Positions 1 through 8,520 of a stretch of DNA of 64,000 nucleotides are shown piece by piece (position 1 is the first letter of the stretch; each line of letters begins with the position of its first letter). Position numbers and translations under genes: made by a program. The notes beneath the pieces were generated by a model. The model was not told the origin of the DNA, made no database searches, and saw nothing but the letters and a program-made list of their open reading frames with translations. Location: contig JAFGKV010000147.1 of assembly GCA_016928395.1 (NCBI GenBank), positions 18,977-82,976 on the forward strand. Reading direction: 5' to 3'. The DNA comes from Candidatus Fermentibacterota bacterium. GTDB lineage: Bacteria > JAFGKV01.

Positions 1-1
1 C

Positions 2-184
2 ATAGCCTATTTCACGGTGCACCAGCGCCGAGGGGACGGATGCATCGACTGGGAATGGCTATCCGCACAACCCTCGGTGGACGAGCACCTTGATGGTGCG
101 GTACGGCATCTACGGGTGTCTGCGCCGCTTCAGGTGCTGGTGGACGGGAGAAGCGGTCGCGGTGCCATAATCCGTGACGCCTGA
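2..184 (+). CDS. C-terminal end of an unidentified protein (truncated by window edge)
   Basis: The frame starting at base 2 is open from the window edge to a TGA at 182-184, giving about 60 residues that end in GRGAIIRDA. The other two plus-strand frames close earlier. The stop lies tail to tail with the hisC stop, with only four bases between them, which is the arrangement expected for two real gene ends. The fragment has no motif I recognise, no transmembrane stretch and no cysteine cluster, so no function is proposed. The start and most of the protein lie upstream of the window. Confidence 0.45.
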   Translation: MAYFTVHQRRGDGCIDWEWLSAQPSVDEHLDGAVRHLRVSAPLQVLVDGRSGRGAIIRDA

Positions 185-188
185 GGAA

Positions 189-1292
189 TCACCGGACAGA
201 ACGCATCTCGGCCAAGGCCCGCACGAACCCCTCGTTTTGGGCCATGGTGCCCACGGTGACTCTCAGGCTGTTGGCCAGACCGAAGGGCTTCAGGGGTCGC
301 ACGATGTAGCCGACCCGTTCCAGGCGCTCTGCAACTGCGGACGCGTCAGTCTTCACATCCACGGTTACGAAATTCCCCTGGCTCGGCCATACCGACAGCC
401 CCAAACCGGCCAGGGCTTCGGCCAGGTATCTCCGGCCTTCGACTACCAGGTTTACGCTCCGCCTCGTGTGGTCGACGGCGGCAAACGCCGCGAGGGCCGC
501 GGCCTGCGCGGGAATCGAGATCTTAAACGGCCCCCTGATGCGCGCCAGCTGGGCGATGATGGAGGGATGACCTACTCCGTATCCAATCCGTAGCCCCGCC
601 AAGGCGTAGACCTTGCTGAAACTCCTGGTCACCAGAAGTTGGGGTTCGCGGGACAAGTAGGCTACTCCGTCGGGGTAGTCTGATGCGGTGACATACTCGA
701 AGTACGCTTCATCCCAGACCACCATGACGCGCTCCGGCAGACCCGACAGCAACTCCTCAAGCTCGGCCCGGCTGTAGTGGGCGCCCGTGGGGTTGTTCGG
801 GTTGGCAATGAACAGCAGCCGCGTGTGTGGGGATATGCCATTGAGAATCTCCTCGATGGTGGCCTTTCTCGGGTCTGCCGCCTGTAGCGGCTTGAATTCT
901 CCACCGGCCATGCGCGAGGCGATGGCATAATGGACAAACGAGGGCCATGGGCTGACACCCTCGAAGCCGGGACCGATGTATGCCAAGGCGGCGATCTCGA
1001 GGAAGTGACTGGCGCCCGCAGTCACCAGCACGGAATCCTCCGCCACGCCGAGTTTCCGGGCGATGGCTGTGCGGAGTACGGGGGCCTCCAGCTCGGGATA
1101 GAGGTTGATCCGCGGCGCCTCACGTATGATGGCGTCGATTACCTCAGGCGCGGGGCCCAGCGGATTCTCGTTGGAGGCCAGTTTGGCCGCCACGATGCCC
1201 AACTCGCGCTCTACTTCCTCCATGGGTTTCCCCGGGACATAGAGAGGGATGCTCGAAACGTGAGGACGGATCAAGTCAGCAGGGGAGGCCAT
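189..1292 (-). CDS. hisC: Histidinol-phosphate aminotransferase
   Basis: Class I/II PLP-dependent aminotransferase that interconverts histidinol phosphate and imidazole acetol phosphate in histidine synthesis (cytosolic). Visible family features are ASNENPLGP near the N-terminus, the ANPNNPTG segment, the DEAY motif and the PLP lysine in SFSKVYALAGLRIGYG. Length (367 residues) is normal. I place the start at the ATG at 1292 (protein begins MASPADLIRP) because AAGGAG sits seven bases upstream; a start at 1325 would overlap the upstream gene and has no such site. It follows the UbiA-family gene by 10 bp on the same strand, so the two are probably cotranscribed. No other his genes are nearby, and related paralogues can act on other aromatic amino acids, so substrate assignment is family-level. 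Confidence 0.88.
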   Translation of the reverse strand: MASPADLIRPHVSSIPLYVPGKPMEEVERELGIVAAKLASNENPLGPAPEVIDAIIREAPRINLYPELEAPVLRTAIARKLGVAEDSVLVTAGASHFLEIAALAYIGPGFEGVSPWPSFVHYAIASRMAGGEFKPLQAADPRKATIEEILNGISPHTRLLFIANPNNPTGAHYSRAELEELLSGLPERVMVVWDEAYFEYVTASDYPDGVAYLSREPQLLVTRSFSKVYALAGLRIGYGVGHPSIIAQLARIRGPFKISIPAQAAALAAFAAVDHTRRSVNLVVEGRRYLAEALAGLGLSVWPSQGNFVTVDVKTDASAVAERLERVGYIVRPLKPFGLANSLRVTVGTMAQNEGFVRALAEMRSVR

Positions 1293-1302
1293 AAGGATCT
1301 CC

Positions 1303-2190
1303 TTAGAGGAGCCCGCGAGGGCCAACGTAGTAGATCACAACGGCGACGCAGGCGGCCCATGCCGCCACGGCAACGAGAAGGGGCTTATCCTCCAGCAGTA
1401 ACCGCTCGGGGCTACCACCCATGTCGCGTTTGTGTACGAGATACAGGTAACGGAAGATGCCGTAGAGCACGAAGGGGATGGTCAAAGACAGCGCATGGGT
1501 ATTGAACTTCGCCACGGTATCGGGACTCAAGGTATACAGGGCGTAGGCCACGACCGTGGACGATGTCACTACTGAGATCATCTGATCAAGGAGCGTGGGG
1601 CTGTATTCCGCTAAGATCGGGCGGTGGTTGGCCGCGCCGGTCTCGAGAATCACCAGTTCGTGACGTCGCTTGTTCATGGCCAGAAACAGCGAGAGAAGAA
1701 TGGTGCAGACGATGAGCCATGACGAGATCTCGACGCCGATGACGGCGGCGCCCGCCACCGCGCGCAGCACGAAGCCAGCCGATATGGCGAACACATCGAG
1801 GATTACCAAATGCTTCAGGCACCGGCTATACGCAAGCATGAGGGCGAGGTAGCTGGCGGCCACCACGGCGAACGCAGGGGATAGAAGAATCGCCGCCGCC
1901 ATTGCGCCTATCGCCAGCAGCACCGCCCAAAGGTAGGCCGAGGTGACTGTCACCTCACCCGCCGCGATGGGCCTGAATCGTTTCACCGGATGCAAACGGT
2001 CAGCCTCGCGGTCGCTGATATCATTGATGATGTATACCACACCGCTCAGTAGGCAGAACACGCCGAACGCGCCGAAGGCCTTCAGTACATCGGCGGCATT
2101 GGACGCCCGCTGCGCAAAGGCGACTCCCGCGAATACCACGAGATTCTTCGTCCACTGCCGTGGCCGCACAAGCCGAAGGAGATGGTTCAT
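1303..2190 (-). CDS. UbiA-family prenyltransferase, decaprenyl-phosphate phosphoribosyltransferase type
   Basis: Polytopic membrane protein of about 295 residues. The N-terminal RPRQWTKN segment, the metal-binding NDISDREADRLHPVKRFRPI motif (ND..D...D..HP.K..RP) and the later SWLIVCTILLSLFLAMNKRRHEL segment (residue run abbreviated here to its ends SWLI and KRRHEL) are characteristic of the UbiA branch that moves phosphoribose from PRPP onto polyprenyl phosphate. In mycobacteria this is the first step towards decaprenylphosphoryl arabinose. I choose the ATG at 2190 (MNHLLRLVRP) with AGGTGG just upstream, rather than the longer frame, whose extra 30 residues look non-coding. Its partners DprE1/DprE2 are not in this window, so the end product here is unknown. 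Ubiquinone- or heme-type prenyl transfer is a less likely alternative. Confidence 0.8.
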   Translation of the reverse strand: MNHLLRLVRPRQWTKNLVVFAGVAFAQRASNAADVLKAFGAFGVFCLLSGVVYIINDISDREADRLHPVKRFRPIAAGEVTVTSAYLWAVLLAIGAMAAAILLSPAFAVVAASYLALMLAYSRCLKHLVILDVFAISAGFVLRAVAGAAVIGVEISSWLIVCTILLSLFLAMNKRRHELVILETGAANHRPILAEYSPTLLDQMISVVTSSTVVAYALYTLSPDTVAKFNTHALSLTIPFVLYGIFRYLYLVHKRDMGGSPERLLLEDKPLLVAVAAWAACVAVVIYYVGPRGLL

Positions 2191-2461
2191 GGGGACCACC
2201 TGGGTTGAGTAGAGGCGCGCCCACCTGCAGCATGGCGCACGCGTAAGTACCGCCAAGATGCCAGCGCAGGGTGCTGGCACGCTCCCTGAGGGGTGCGCCA
2301 GGCGGGACGCTCACACGCGGTACCGGCAAAACTTTCAAGGTAAATGCCCCGGGCTGCTTGTCAACCACCGGCCGCTCGGTCTTGACGCGCGCGCCGTCGT
2401 GGGCTAACTGTGGTGATCCAACAGATCCGGCATGGTTTCTCTCGAGGAGACATTGATCCCT

Positions 2462-3196
2462 ATGGACCGACCACCCGCAATCCAGGCACTTCACGAGCAA
2501 GGCCTCGCCCTCTACCGCGTGAAGCGGTATCATGAGGCGTTGGCGCTGTTTCGCGATGCGCTGACGCAACTACCGGATGATCCGATGCTGCATTATCGCG
2601 TGGGATCGACGCTGTTTCGCCTGGGATTGGATGAGGAGGCCGAGATCCACTTTCAAAAGACCCTGGACGGCCAGCCATCTCACACCAATGCACTGATTAA
2701 CCTCGCCTTGGTGTTTGAGCGCACGGGGCGGGAGGAGCGGGCCATCAAGACTCTGCTGGCTGCGGCGGAATTGGATCCGACAAACCCGCAGGTGCATTTC
2801 AACCTCGGGGCCATGTACGGAGATCAAAGCGACCTGGAACGCGCGGTTCGCCACTTCGAACGGGCATTGGAGCTTGATCCCCTGGGGATGGAAGCCTCGT
2901 ACAACCTCGGCCTGGCCTATATCAAGGTTGGACTGAGCAAGAAGGCCGTCGAGGCCCTCAGAAATACCTTGCGACTGGATCCGCGCAATGTCGACGCGCT
3001 GTTCGCACTTGGGCGGGCCTACCGCGCGTGCCACATGTCGGACCGGGCTCTCGAGACATACCAGCGAATCGTGGAGATTGACCCTTCGGCGCGCCAGGCC
3101 TACTTCTGGCTGGGTGTGCTGTATGATCAGATGGAGATGAAGGACGAGGCTCGCCAGATGTATCGCCGCAGCCGCGGCGACGAACTGGACGGTTGA
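2462..3196 (+). CDS. TPR-repeat protein
   Basis: About 244 residues made almost entirely of consecutive 34-residue tetratricopeptide repeats (roughly six to seven), seen from the recurring pattern of small/aromatic residues and repeat ends such as LDPLGMEASYNLGLAY and LDPRNVDALFALGRAY. There is no signal peptide or membrane segment, so it is likely a cytosolic scaffold. The start is uncertain: ATG 2432 has no ribosome-binding site, while ATG 2462 (MDRPPAIQ) has GAGGAG twelve bases upstream, so I prefer 2462. It is divergent from the UbiA gene (about 270 bp apart) and about 200 bp upstream of the dehydrogenase. The partner cannot be deduced from the sequence. Confidence 0.85.
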   Translation: MDRPPAIQALHEQGLALYRVKRYHEALALFRDALTQLPDDPMLHYRVGSTLFRLGLDEEAEIHFQKTLDGQPSHTNALINLALVFERTGREERAIKTLLAAAELDPTNPQVHFNLGAMYGDQSDLERAVRHFERALELDPLGMEASYNLGLAYIKVGLSKKAVEALRNTLRLDPRNVDALFALGRAYRACHMSDRALETYQRIVEIDPSARQAYFWLGVLYDQMEMKDEARQMYRRSRGDELDG

Positions 3197-3399
3197 GGAC
3201 AAACGACTATCGTGATGGAATGATGGGGACCGGAGGGCCGGACTGAGAGCCGACACCTCCGAGCAGAACGAGGCATGAAGCACGAGGGGATGTAGAGCGG
3301 CGACTGAGTGCTGACCACTGAGAACTGAAGACTTCCCGCGCAGCGAGGATCTGTGAACTCCCCACCATTCAATGCAGTTGCGAACGAATCGAGGCCGGA

Positions 3400-4389
3400 A
3401 TGCGCGTCGTGGTGACCCGTACGATACCCGATGACGGTCTGCGTCTCCTGCGAGAGGCGGGGCTTACTCTGCACATCAATGGTGAGGATCGCCCCATGAG
3501 CAGGGACGAACTCAGTGAGGCCGTGCACACGGCGGACGGCGTGATCTGTCTTCTCAGCGATCGCATCGACCGGGATATCCTGGATGTGGCCTCCAAGACC
3601 GTGGGTTTCGCCAACTACGCCGTGGGGTATGAGAACATCGATACCGTCTACGCGACGGAACTGGGGATCATGATCGCGAACACTCCTGGTGTCCTGACCG
3701 ATGCCACGGCCGATCTCACATGGGCACTACTGCTGGCCTCGGCCCGCCGGATTGTGGCGGGGGACGCTATGGTCCGGACGGGGCGTTTCGCCGGATGGGG
3801 ACCAATGTTGATGCTGGGCGCCGATATTGCGGGGCGCACACTGGGGATCGTCGGAGCGGGTCGTATCGGCACCGAGGTGGCCCGACGCGCCCGTGGGTTT
3901 TCCATGCGAATCCTCTACGCGGAGAGGTGTGACAGGCCCGAGATGGAGCGCCTCGGCGCACGGTGTGTGGATCTGAACACCCTGCTGATGGAAAGCGATT
4001 TCGTGACGCTCCATGTGCCTCTCACGGAGCAGACCCATCATCTCATCGACAGCGAAGCGCTGGGCCTGATGAAGCCTTCGGCCATTCTCATCAATACATC
4101 CCGCGGTTCGGTTGTGGACGAGGAGGCACTGATCGAGGCCCTCAAGAGCGGAGTCATCGCGGGCGCCGGTCTCGACGTGTTCGAGCGGGAACCCGCACTG
4201 GCACCGGGACTCGACGAGCTTTCCAATGTGGTCCTGACGCCCCACATCGGATCAGCAACCACCACCACCCGCGCCACCATGGCAACGCTGGCTTCCACCA
4301 ACCTCCTCGCGATGCTCTCCGGCCATGCTCCTCCCAATCTCGTCAATGCCGAGGTGATGGGTCGCCATCGCCGGGTGCGCGAGGTCTAA
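3400..4389 (+). CDS. D-2-hydroxyacid dehydrogenase (glyoxylate/hydroxypyruvate reductase-like)
   Basis: NAD(P)-dependent oxidoreductase of the D-isomer 2-hydroxyacid dehydrogenase family, 329 residues, cytosolic. The Rossmann fingerprint GAGRIG is at residues 152-157. The catalytic triad is visible as Arg235 (NTSRGSVVDE), Glu264 (FEREP) and His282 (TPHIGSAT). The N-terminal NYAVGYENID segment resembles glyoxylate/hydroxypyruvate reductases (GyaR/GRHPR) more than phosphoglycerate dehydrogenase, and there is no ACT domain. It ends 10 bp before the radical SAM gene on the same strand, so cotranscription is likely. The exact substrate (glyoxylate, hydroxypyruvate or another 2-oxoacid) is not determined. 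Confidence 0.88.
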   Translation: MRVVVTRTIPDDGLRLLREAGLTLHINGEDRPMSRDELSEAVHTADGVICLLSDRIDRDILDVASKTVGFANYAVGYENIDTVYATELGIMIANTPGVLTDATADLTWALLLASARRIVAGDAMVRTGRFAGWGPMLMLGADIAGRTLGIVGAGRIGTEVARRARGFSMRILYAERCDRPEMERLGARCVDLNTLLMESDFVTLHVPLTEQTHHLIDSEALGLMKPSAILINTSRGSVVDEEALIEALKSGVIAGAGLDVFEREPALAPGLDELSNVVLTPHIGSATTTTRATMATLASTNLLAMLSGHAPPNLVNAEVMGRHRRVREV

Positions 4390-4399
4390 TCTCATCGGC

Positions 4400-5164
4400 G
4401 TGACCGTCTCGTTCGGGGATTCGCAGGCTCTGGGCCGGATCATGACCGTGGAGGGGCTCGCGGGTGGATCATGCCCATTCAACTGCGTGTACTGCACGGT
4501 TGCCCATCCGCCACCCACAACCCGCCGTCGGCGCGTGGCCGATGCCCACGCGGTGGGTGCTCTTCTGGATGTCGCCAGGGAGAAGGCCGGCGCTCTTGAT
4601 CATCTCGTGATAGGGGGTGGTGGAGACCCCCTGCTGTGGACGGGAATCGGCGACTTCCTCCGGCGGGTTCATACCAGATACGCAGTCCCTCTGGCAGTGC
4701 TGACTCCAGGGCCGCTTCTGTCCCGGGGTGCGATCCGTGACGCCATGGAGCCTGTCGATGTGGTGATGGTGAAGTTGGATGCAGGGCTTCACCGCCTGAT
4801 GCAGGCAGTGAACCGACCTCATCGCGGCGTTCGCTTCGACCGTTTGGTGGAGTCACTGGGCAGGTTCGCCGCTGCCTTTGATGGAGCGCTATGGGCACAG
4901 ACCAGGCCAATTCCAGGAGTGAACGATGGGATCGGTGAAATGACCAGACTCGCGACCGCTCTCAGAGGAATCTCTCCTGCAAAGGTCATCGTCGCAGGGC
5001 TGGTGCCAGGGGGTTGGGGCACACGGTCAGAGAAGCAGCGAATCTCTCTGGGAGAGATACAGGTCCTTGAGATTCCCGATGGCACGGCTTCGTCGGGATC
5101 GGCCGTTATGGGCGCCGATGGATCGGCCCAGAAGATCTCCTTCCAGGGATGCTGGCGCATCTGA
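4400..5164 (+). CDS. Small radical SAM protein
   Basis: 254 residues. A CPFNCVYC motif (C25, C29, C32; CX3CX2C) would bind the [4Fe-4S] cluster that reductively cleaves S-adenosylmethionine, and GGGGDPLL occupies the place of the SAM-binding GGE-type strand. The rest looks like a partial TIM barrel, with AQTRPIPGVND and VIVAGLVPGG as later strands. There is no second cysteine cluster and no extra C-terminal domain, so it is a minimal member. The start is the GTG at 4400. It sits 10 bp after the dehydrogenase. It resembles the family of short radical SAM proteins of unknown substrate; I cannot name the reaction. Confidence 0.82.
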   Translation: MTVSFGDSQALGRIMTVEGLAGGSCPFNCVYCTVAHPPPTTRRRRVADAHAVGALLDVAREKAGALDHLVIGGGGDPLLWTGIGDFLRRVHTRYAVPLAVLTPGPLLSRGAIRDAMEPVDVVMVKLDAGLHRLMQAVNRPHRGVRFDRLVESLGRFAAAFDGALWAQTRPIPGVNDGIGEMTRLATALRGISPAKVIVAGLVPGGWGTRSEKQRISLGEIQVLEIPDGTASSGSAVMGADGSAQKISFQGCWRI

Positions 5165-5316
5165 CCGGCCGTTCGGGGATGTGGCGCAGACGACGGCGCA
5201 CCGATACCTTGTAGGGTTTGCGCTTTCCATGGGACTTCCGGATGAGAAGGGAACCAGAAGCTGCATACATCACATGAGCAATGCCCCAGTCGGCTCGCTC
5301 ATTCAGGAGTAGAGGC

Positions 5317-6630
5317 GTGAAGCTCTCCCAAGAGACCATGAGTAAGGCGACGGTAACTGTCACTGAGCCGTCACCGTCGCAACGGGTGCTGGAGGTTTCG
5401 CTGTCGGCCGACGAAGCGCAGAGACTGCGCGGCGTATACCTCAGAGGCCTGACCAAAGACATGACACTGCCAGGGTTCCGAAAGGGGAAGGTTCCCTTCC
5501 ATCTGGTGCAGGCCCAGCTTGGAGAGTCTGCCGAACAAGGTTTGGTGCTGGAGCTGGGCAAGGCATTTCTGGATCGCTACGCACACGACCAGCACTTCCC
5601 GGTGGTTCGGACGCCGCACGTGACATCACCCATCGCCTCTGACGGAGGCCTCAAACTGAGGATTGAGGTGGATGTGGTTCCACCTTTCGAGCTTCCTCCC
5701 TACAAGGCTCTCCCCGCGAGGCTGCAGCGTCGAACCGTGACGGAAGCTGATGTGGAGGAGTTTCTTCGCCAGCGAACCGAGCAGCTATCGACCTTGCTTC
5801 CCAAGAAGGAGCCATTGTCATTGGGAGATGCGGCGCGACTTCGTGTGCAACGGGTCGCTCCCGGTGGGATTCCTCTGGTTGGCGAGCCTGTCAGGGAGGT
5901 CATGATCCGGCTCGATCTCAACGAAGCGCCGCCGGAATTGGTGAATGGCCTGGTGGGGCTGATGAAGGATGCTACCACCCGTATCACCCTCCCCCGCGAG
6001 GGAAGTGGATTGGTGAAGGCTCCCAAAGGGGCCGACGAAGGCAGTCTCTATGCGATCACTGTGGTGGATGCCTTGACCGTGGAGCCTCCGGAGCCGGCAC
6101 GCGTGGCGCAGGAGTTCGGCATTGACGATCCGGAGGAACTCCCCATTAGGGTCCGGGTACTGCTCGAAGACGAGATGGACAGGCATGCCCGTGCAGCGAT
6201 GCGCGGCGAACTGGTAGCCAGGATCGCGCGCAACGCGAGCCTGCATCTGCCGTTAGCCATGGTGGACGAACATATTGAAGACATACGCACATCCCTTGTC
6301 GAGACTGCCCACCGCCAGGGCAAGGAACCTGACTCCGATCTTCTGGACCCGCAGTTCTTTGCGGAGCGGCACCGAGATCAGATACGACACGGCATGAAGG
6401 AACTCCTGATCGTTGACGCGATCGCCACCACGGAAGGGCTTCTCCCGACTCATGAGCAGATCCAGGCAGCTATCGGGGCCCAGGCTCATGCCAGAGGGCT
6501 CAGTGCCAAGCAGGCGGTCAAACAGATGGATGACGAGGATCTCCAAGCCTTGATCCGTCGGATCACACGAGTCAACGTTGAGCGGTTCCTTGAGGACGAG
6601 GCCGAGGTGGAACTAGCCGAAATGAGCTGA
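5317..6630 (+). CDS. tig: Trigger factor (ribosome-associated chaperone)
   Basis: Ribosome-bound folding chaperone, about 437 residues, the usual length. The ribosome-docking signature GFRKGKVP lies at about residues 53-60 in the N-terminal domain. A divergent FKBP-like segment follows (around [14 protein letters not shown] to [11 protein letters not shown]), then a helical C-terminal domain. I choose the GTG at 5317 because CAGGAG ends seven bases upstream; ATG 5338 is also possible and ATG 5281 is unlikely. It heads the run tig-clpP-clpX-lon on one strand, the classic protein-folding and degradation block. The FKBP part has lost much of the canonical active site, so peptidyl-prolyl isomerase activity may be weak (inference). 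Confidence 0.93.
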   Translation: MKLSQETMSKATVTVTEPSPSQRVLEVSLSADEAQRLRGVYLRGLTKDMTLPGFRKGKVPFHLVQAQLGESAEQGLVLELGKAFLDRYAHDQHFPVVRTPHVTSPIASDGGLKLRIEVDVVPPFELPPYKALPARLQRRTVTEADVEEFLRQRTEQLSTLLPKKEPLSLGDAARLRVQRVAPGGIPLVGEPVREVMIRLDLNEAPPELVNGLVGLMKDATTRITLPREGSGLVKAPKGADEGSLYAITVVDALTVEPPEPARVAQEFGIDDPEELPIRVRVLLEDEMDRHARAAMRGELVARIARNASLHLPLAMVDEHIEDIRTSLVETAHRQGKEPDSDLLDPQFFAERHRDQIRHGMKELLIVDAIATTEGLLPTHEQIQAAIGAQAHARGLSAKQAVKQMDDEDLQALIRRITRVNVERFLEDEAEVELAEMS

Positions 6631-6641
6631 GGGACTTACTG

Positions 6642-7244
6642 ATGACATACATACCGTTTGTGGTTGAGCAGACAGGCAGGATAGAGCGAACCTACGACAT
6701 CTACTCGAGGCTCCTGAAGGACAGGATCATCTTCATCGGGACGCCCGTAGATGACCAGATCGCCAATCTGGTCATCGCACAACTTCTTTTTCTTCAGGCA
6801 GAAGACCCCCACGTCGACATATCGCTCTACATCAACACGCCCGGTGGCGTCGTGACCTCGGGCCTAGCCATCTATGATACCATGCAGTACATCAAACCGG
6901 ATATCGCCACCGTCTGTCTGGGCCAGGCCGCCAGTCTGGGTGCGCTGCTTCTCGCTGCAGGGACCGTGGGAAAGCGCTCGGCCCTGCCAAACTCCCGCAT
7001 CATGATCCACCAACCGTTGGGGGGCATCTCCGGTCAGGCGGTTGACATCGCCATTCATGCCCGCGAAATTGTGCGGATGAAGCAGAGTCTGAATCAGATA
7101 CTGGCAACCCACACCGGTCAGCCGGTATCGAGAATCGAGCGCGACAGTGACCGCAACTTCTTCATGTCCGCGCACGAGGCAAAGGAATACGGCATCATTG
7201 ATACGGTGATGGCGTTGCCCGTCAAGGAACACTCGCAAGGGTAG
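6642..7244 (+). CDS. clpP: ATP-dependent Clp protease proteolytic subunit with Asn in place of the triad Asp
   Basis: Proteolytic barrel of the Clp protease, 200 residues, cytosolic, partner of ClpX encoded 5 bp downstream. The nucleophile Ser98 ([10 protein letters not shown]) and His123 (MIHQPLGG) are present. The third triad position, counted 49 residues after His123 as in E. coli and S. aureus ClpP, is Asn172 (codon AAC at 7155-7157) within [12 protein letters not shown], where the family normally has Asp (DRD). Listeria monocytogenes ClpP1 is a known natural Asn172 variant that works best with a second ClpP. No second clpP is in this window. The rest of the sequence, including the hydrophobic-pocket and handle regions, looks intact, so it is not a pseudogene. 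Confidence 0.95.
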   Translation: MTYIPFVVEQTGRIERTYDIYSRLLKDRIIFIGTPVDDQIANLVIAQLLFLQAEDPHVDISLYINTPGGVVTSGLAIYDTMQYIKPDIATVCLGQAASLGALLLAAGTVGKRSALPNSRIMIHQPLGGISGQAVDIAIHAREIVRMKQSLNQILATHTGQPVSRIERDSDRNFFMSAHEAKEYGIIDTVMALPVKEHSQG

Positions 7245-7249
7245 TCGCA

Positions 7250-8503
7250 ATGACTCGTCGCACCAATCCGCCGGGATCGAGACTGCTGCGCTGCTCGTTC
7301 TGCGGGCGAGATCAGTCCGAGGTGGACAAGCTCATCTCGGGGCCTTCCGTCTATATCTGCAATGAGTGCGTCTCGCTCTGCAACGAGATTCTCTCCGAGG
7401 AGGCCGGCCGGGACGTACAGCACGCCAAGCCTACATTGCCTAAGCCGCGCGAGATCAACTCGGAACTGAACGCCTTTGTCATTGGTCAGGAGCGCGCCAA
7501 GAAGACATTGGCCGTGGCTGTGTACAACCACTACAAGCGTATCCGGAACAAGAAGCTCCGTGACAATGTTGAGATCGAGAAGAGCAACATCATGCTCCTC
7601 GGTCCTACCGGGACGGGTAAGACGCTTCTCGCCGAGACCCTGGCACGGATTCTCGATGTGCCCTTCGCCATCGCCGACGCCACCACCCTTACCGAGGCGG
7701 GCTACGTTGGCGAAGATGTGGAGAGCATCATCTCCAAGCTGCTGCAGAATGCCGATTTCGACATCGGTCAGGCTGAGAAGGGCATCATCTATATCGACGA
7801 AATCGACAAGATCGCCCGTAAGGCTGATAACCCATCCATCACCCGCGATGTGTCCGGCGAGGGAGTGCAGCAGGCATTGCTGAAGCTGGTGGAGGGGACA
7901 GTGGCGAATGTCCCGCCCCGGGGCGGACGGAAGCATCCACAGCAGGAGTTCATCGAGGTCAATACCCGGAACATTCTCTTCATTGCCGGCGGTGCCTTCG
8001 ACGGCTTGGAGAAGATCATAGAACGGCGAGGCGGCGGAAAGGTGGTGGGATTCGGTGCGGCGGTTCACGATGCCTCTGACGGCTCCATTGGCCGCCTTCT
8101 GGACAAGGTCGAGCCACGGGATCTCCTCAAATTCGGCATGATTCCCGAGTTGGTGGGCCGCTTCCCTGTGGTGGCTCCTCTGCACGAACTGACACAGGAT
8201 GCCCTGGTGGAGATACTGACCGAGCCCAAGAATTCGCTGGTTCGTCAGTACAAGAAGCTCTTCGAGATGGAAGGCATCACGCTTCACTTCCACGACGATG
8301 CCCTCTCGGCCGTCGCGGCCGAGGCGATCCGGCGGGGAAGCGGCGCGCGCAGCCTCCGGGCAATCATGGAAGAACTGATGCTTGACTTGATGTACGACAT
8401 CCCTTCCCGGTCGGACATCAGCGAGGTTGCGATCACCGCCGATTTCGTGCACAGGAAGGCTGCTCCTCTGTTTGTGATGGCAGAGGAGAAGAAGGCCTCC
8501 TGA
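7250..8503 (+). CDS. clpX: Clp protease ATP-binding unfoldase ClpX
   Basis: AAA+ unfoldase that recognises tagged substrates and threads them into ClpP, 417 residues. The N-terminal zinc-binding domain has C15, C18, C37 and C40. Walker A GPTGTGKT is at 119-126, the pore loop GYVGED at about 152-157 and Walker B IIYIDEID at about 180-187. The ClpP-docking loop reads VGFG instead of the usual IGFG (around residue 265), a conservative change. It starts 5 bp after clpP and precedes lon, so it belongs to the same operon. Confidence 0.97.
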   Translation: MTRRTNPPGSRLLRCSFCGRDQSEVDKLISGPSVYICNECVSLCNEILSEEAGRDVQHAKPTLPKPREINSELNAFVIGQERAKKTLAVAVYNHYKRIRNKKLRDNVEIEKSNIMLLGPTGTGKTLLAETLARILDVPFAIADATTLTEAGYVGEDVESIISKLLQNADFDIGQAEKGIIYIDEIDKIARKADNPSITRDVSGEGVQQALLKLVEGTVANVPPRGGRKHPQQEFIEVNTRNILFIAGGAFDGLEKIIERRGGGKVVGFGAAVHDASDGSIGRLLDKVEPRDLLKFGMIPELVGRFPVVAPLHELTQDALVEILTEPKNSLVRQYKKLFEMEGITLHFHDDALSAVAAEAIRRGSGARSLRAIMEELMLDLMYDIPSRSDISEVAITADFVHRKAAPLFVMAEEKKAS

Positions 8504-8520
8504 GCGTCGCAGCAGGCATC

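Noticed and set aside
7118..8452. 444-residue minus-strand frame opposite clpX
   Set aside because: It is a shadow of clpX; all conserved AAA+ motifs and the zinc domain are on the plus strand.
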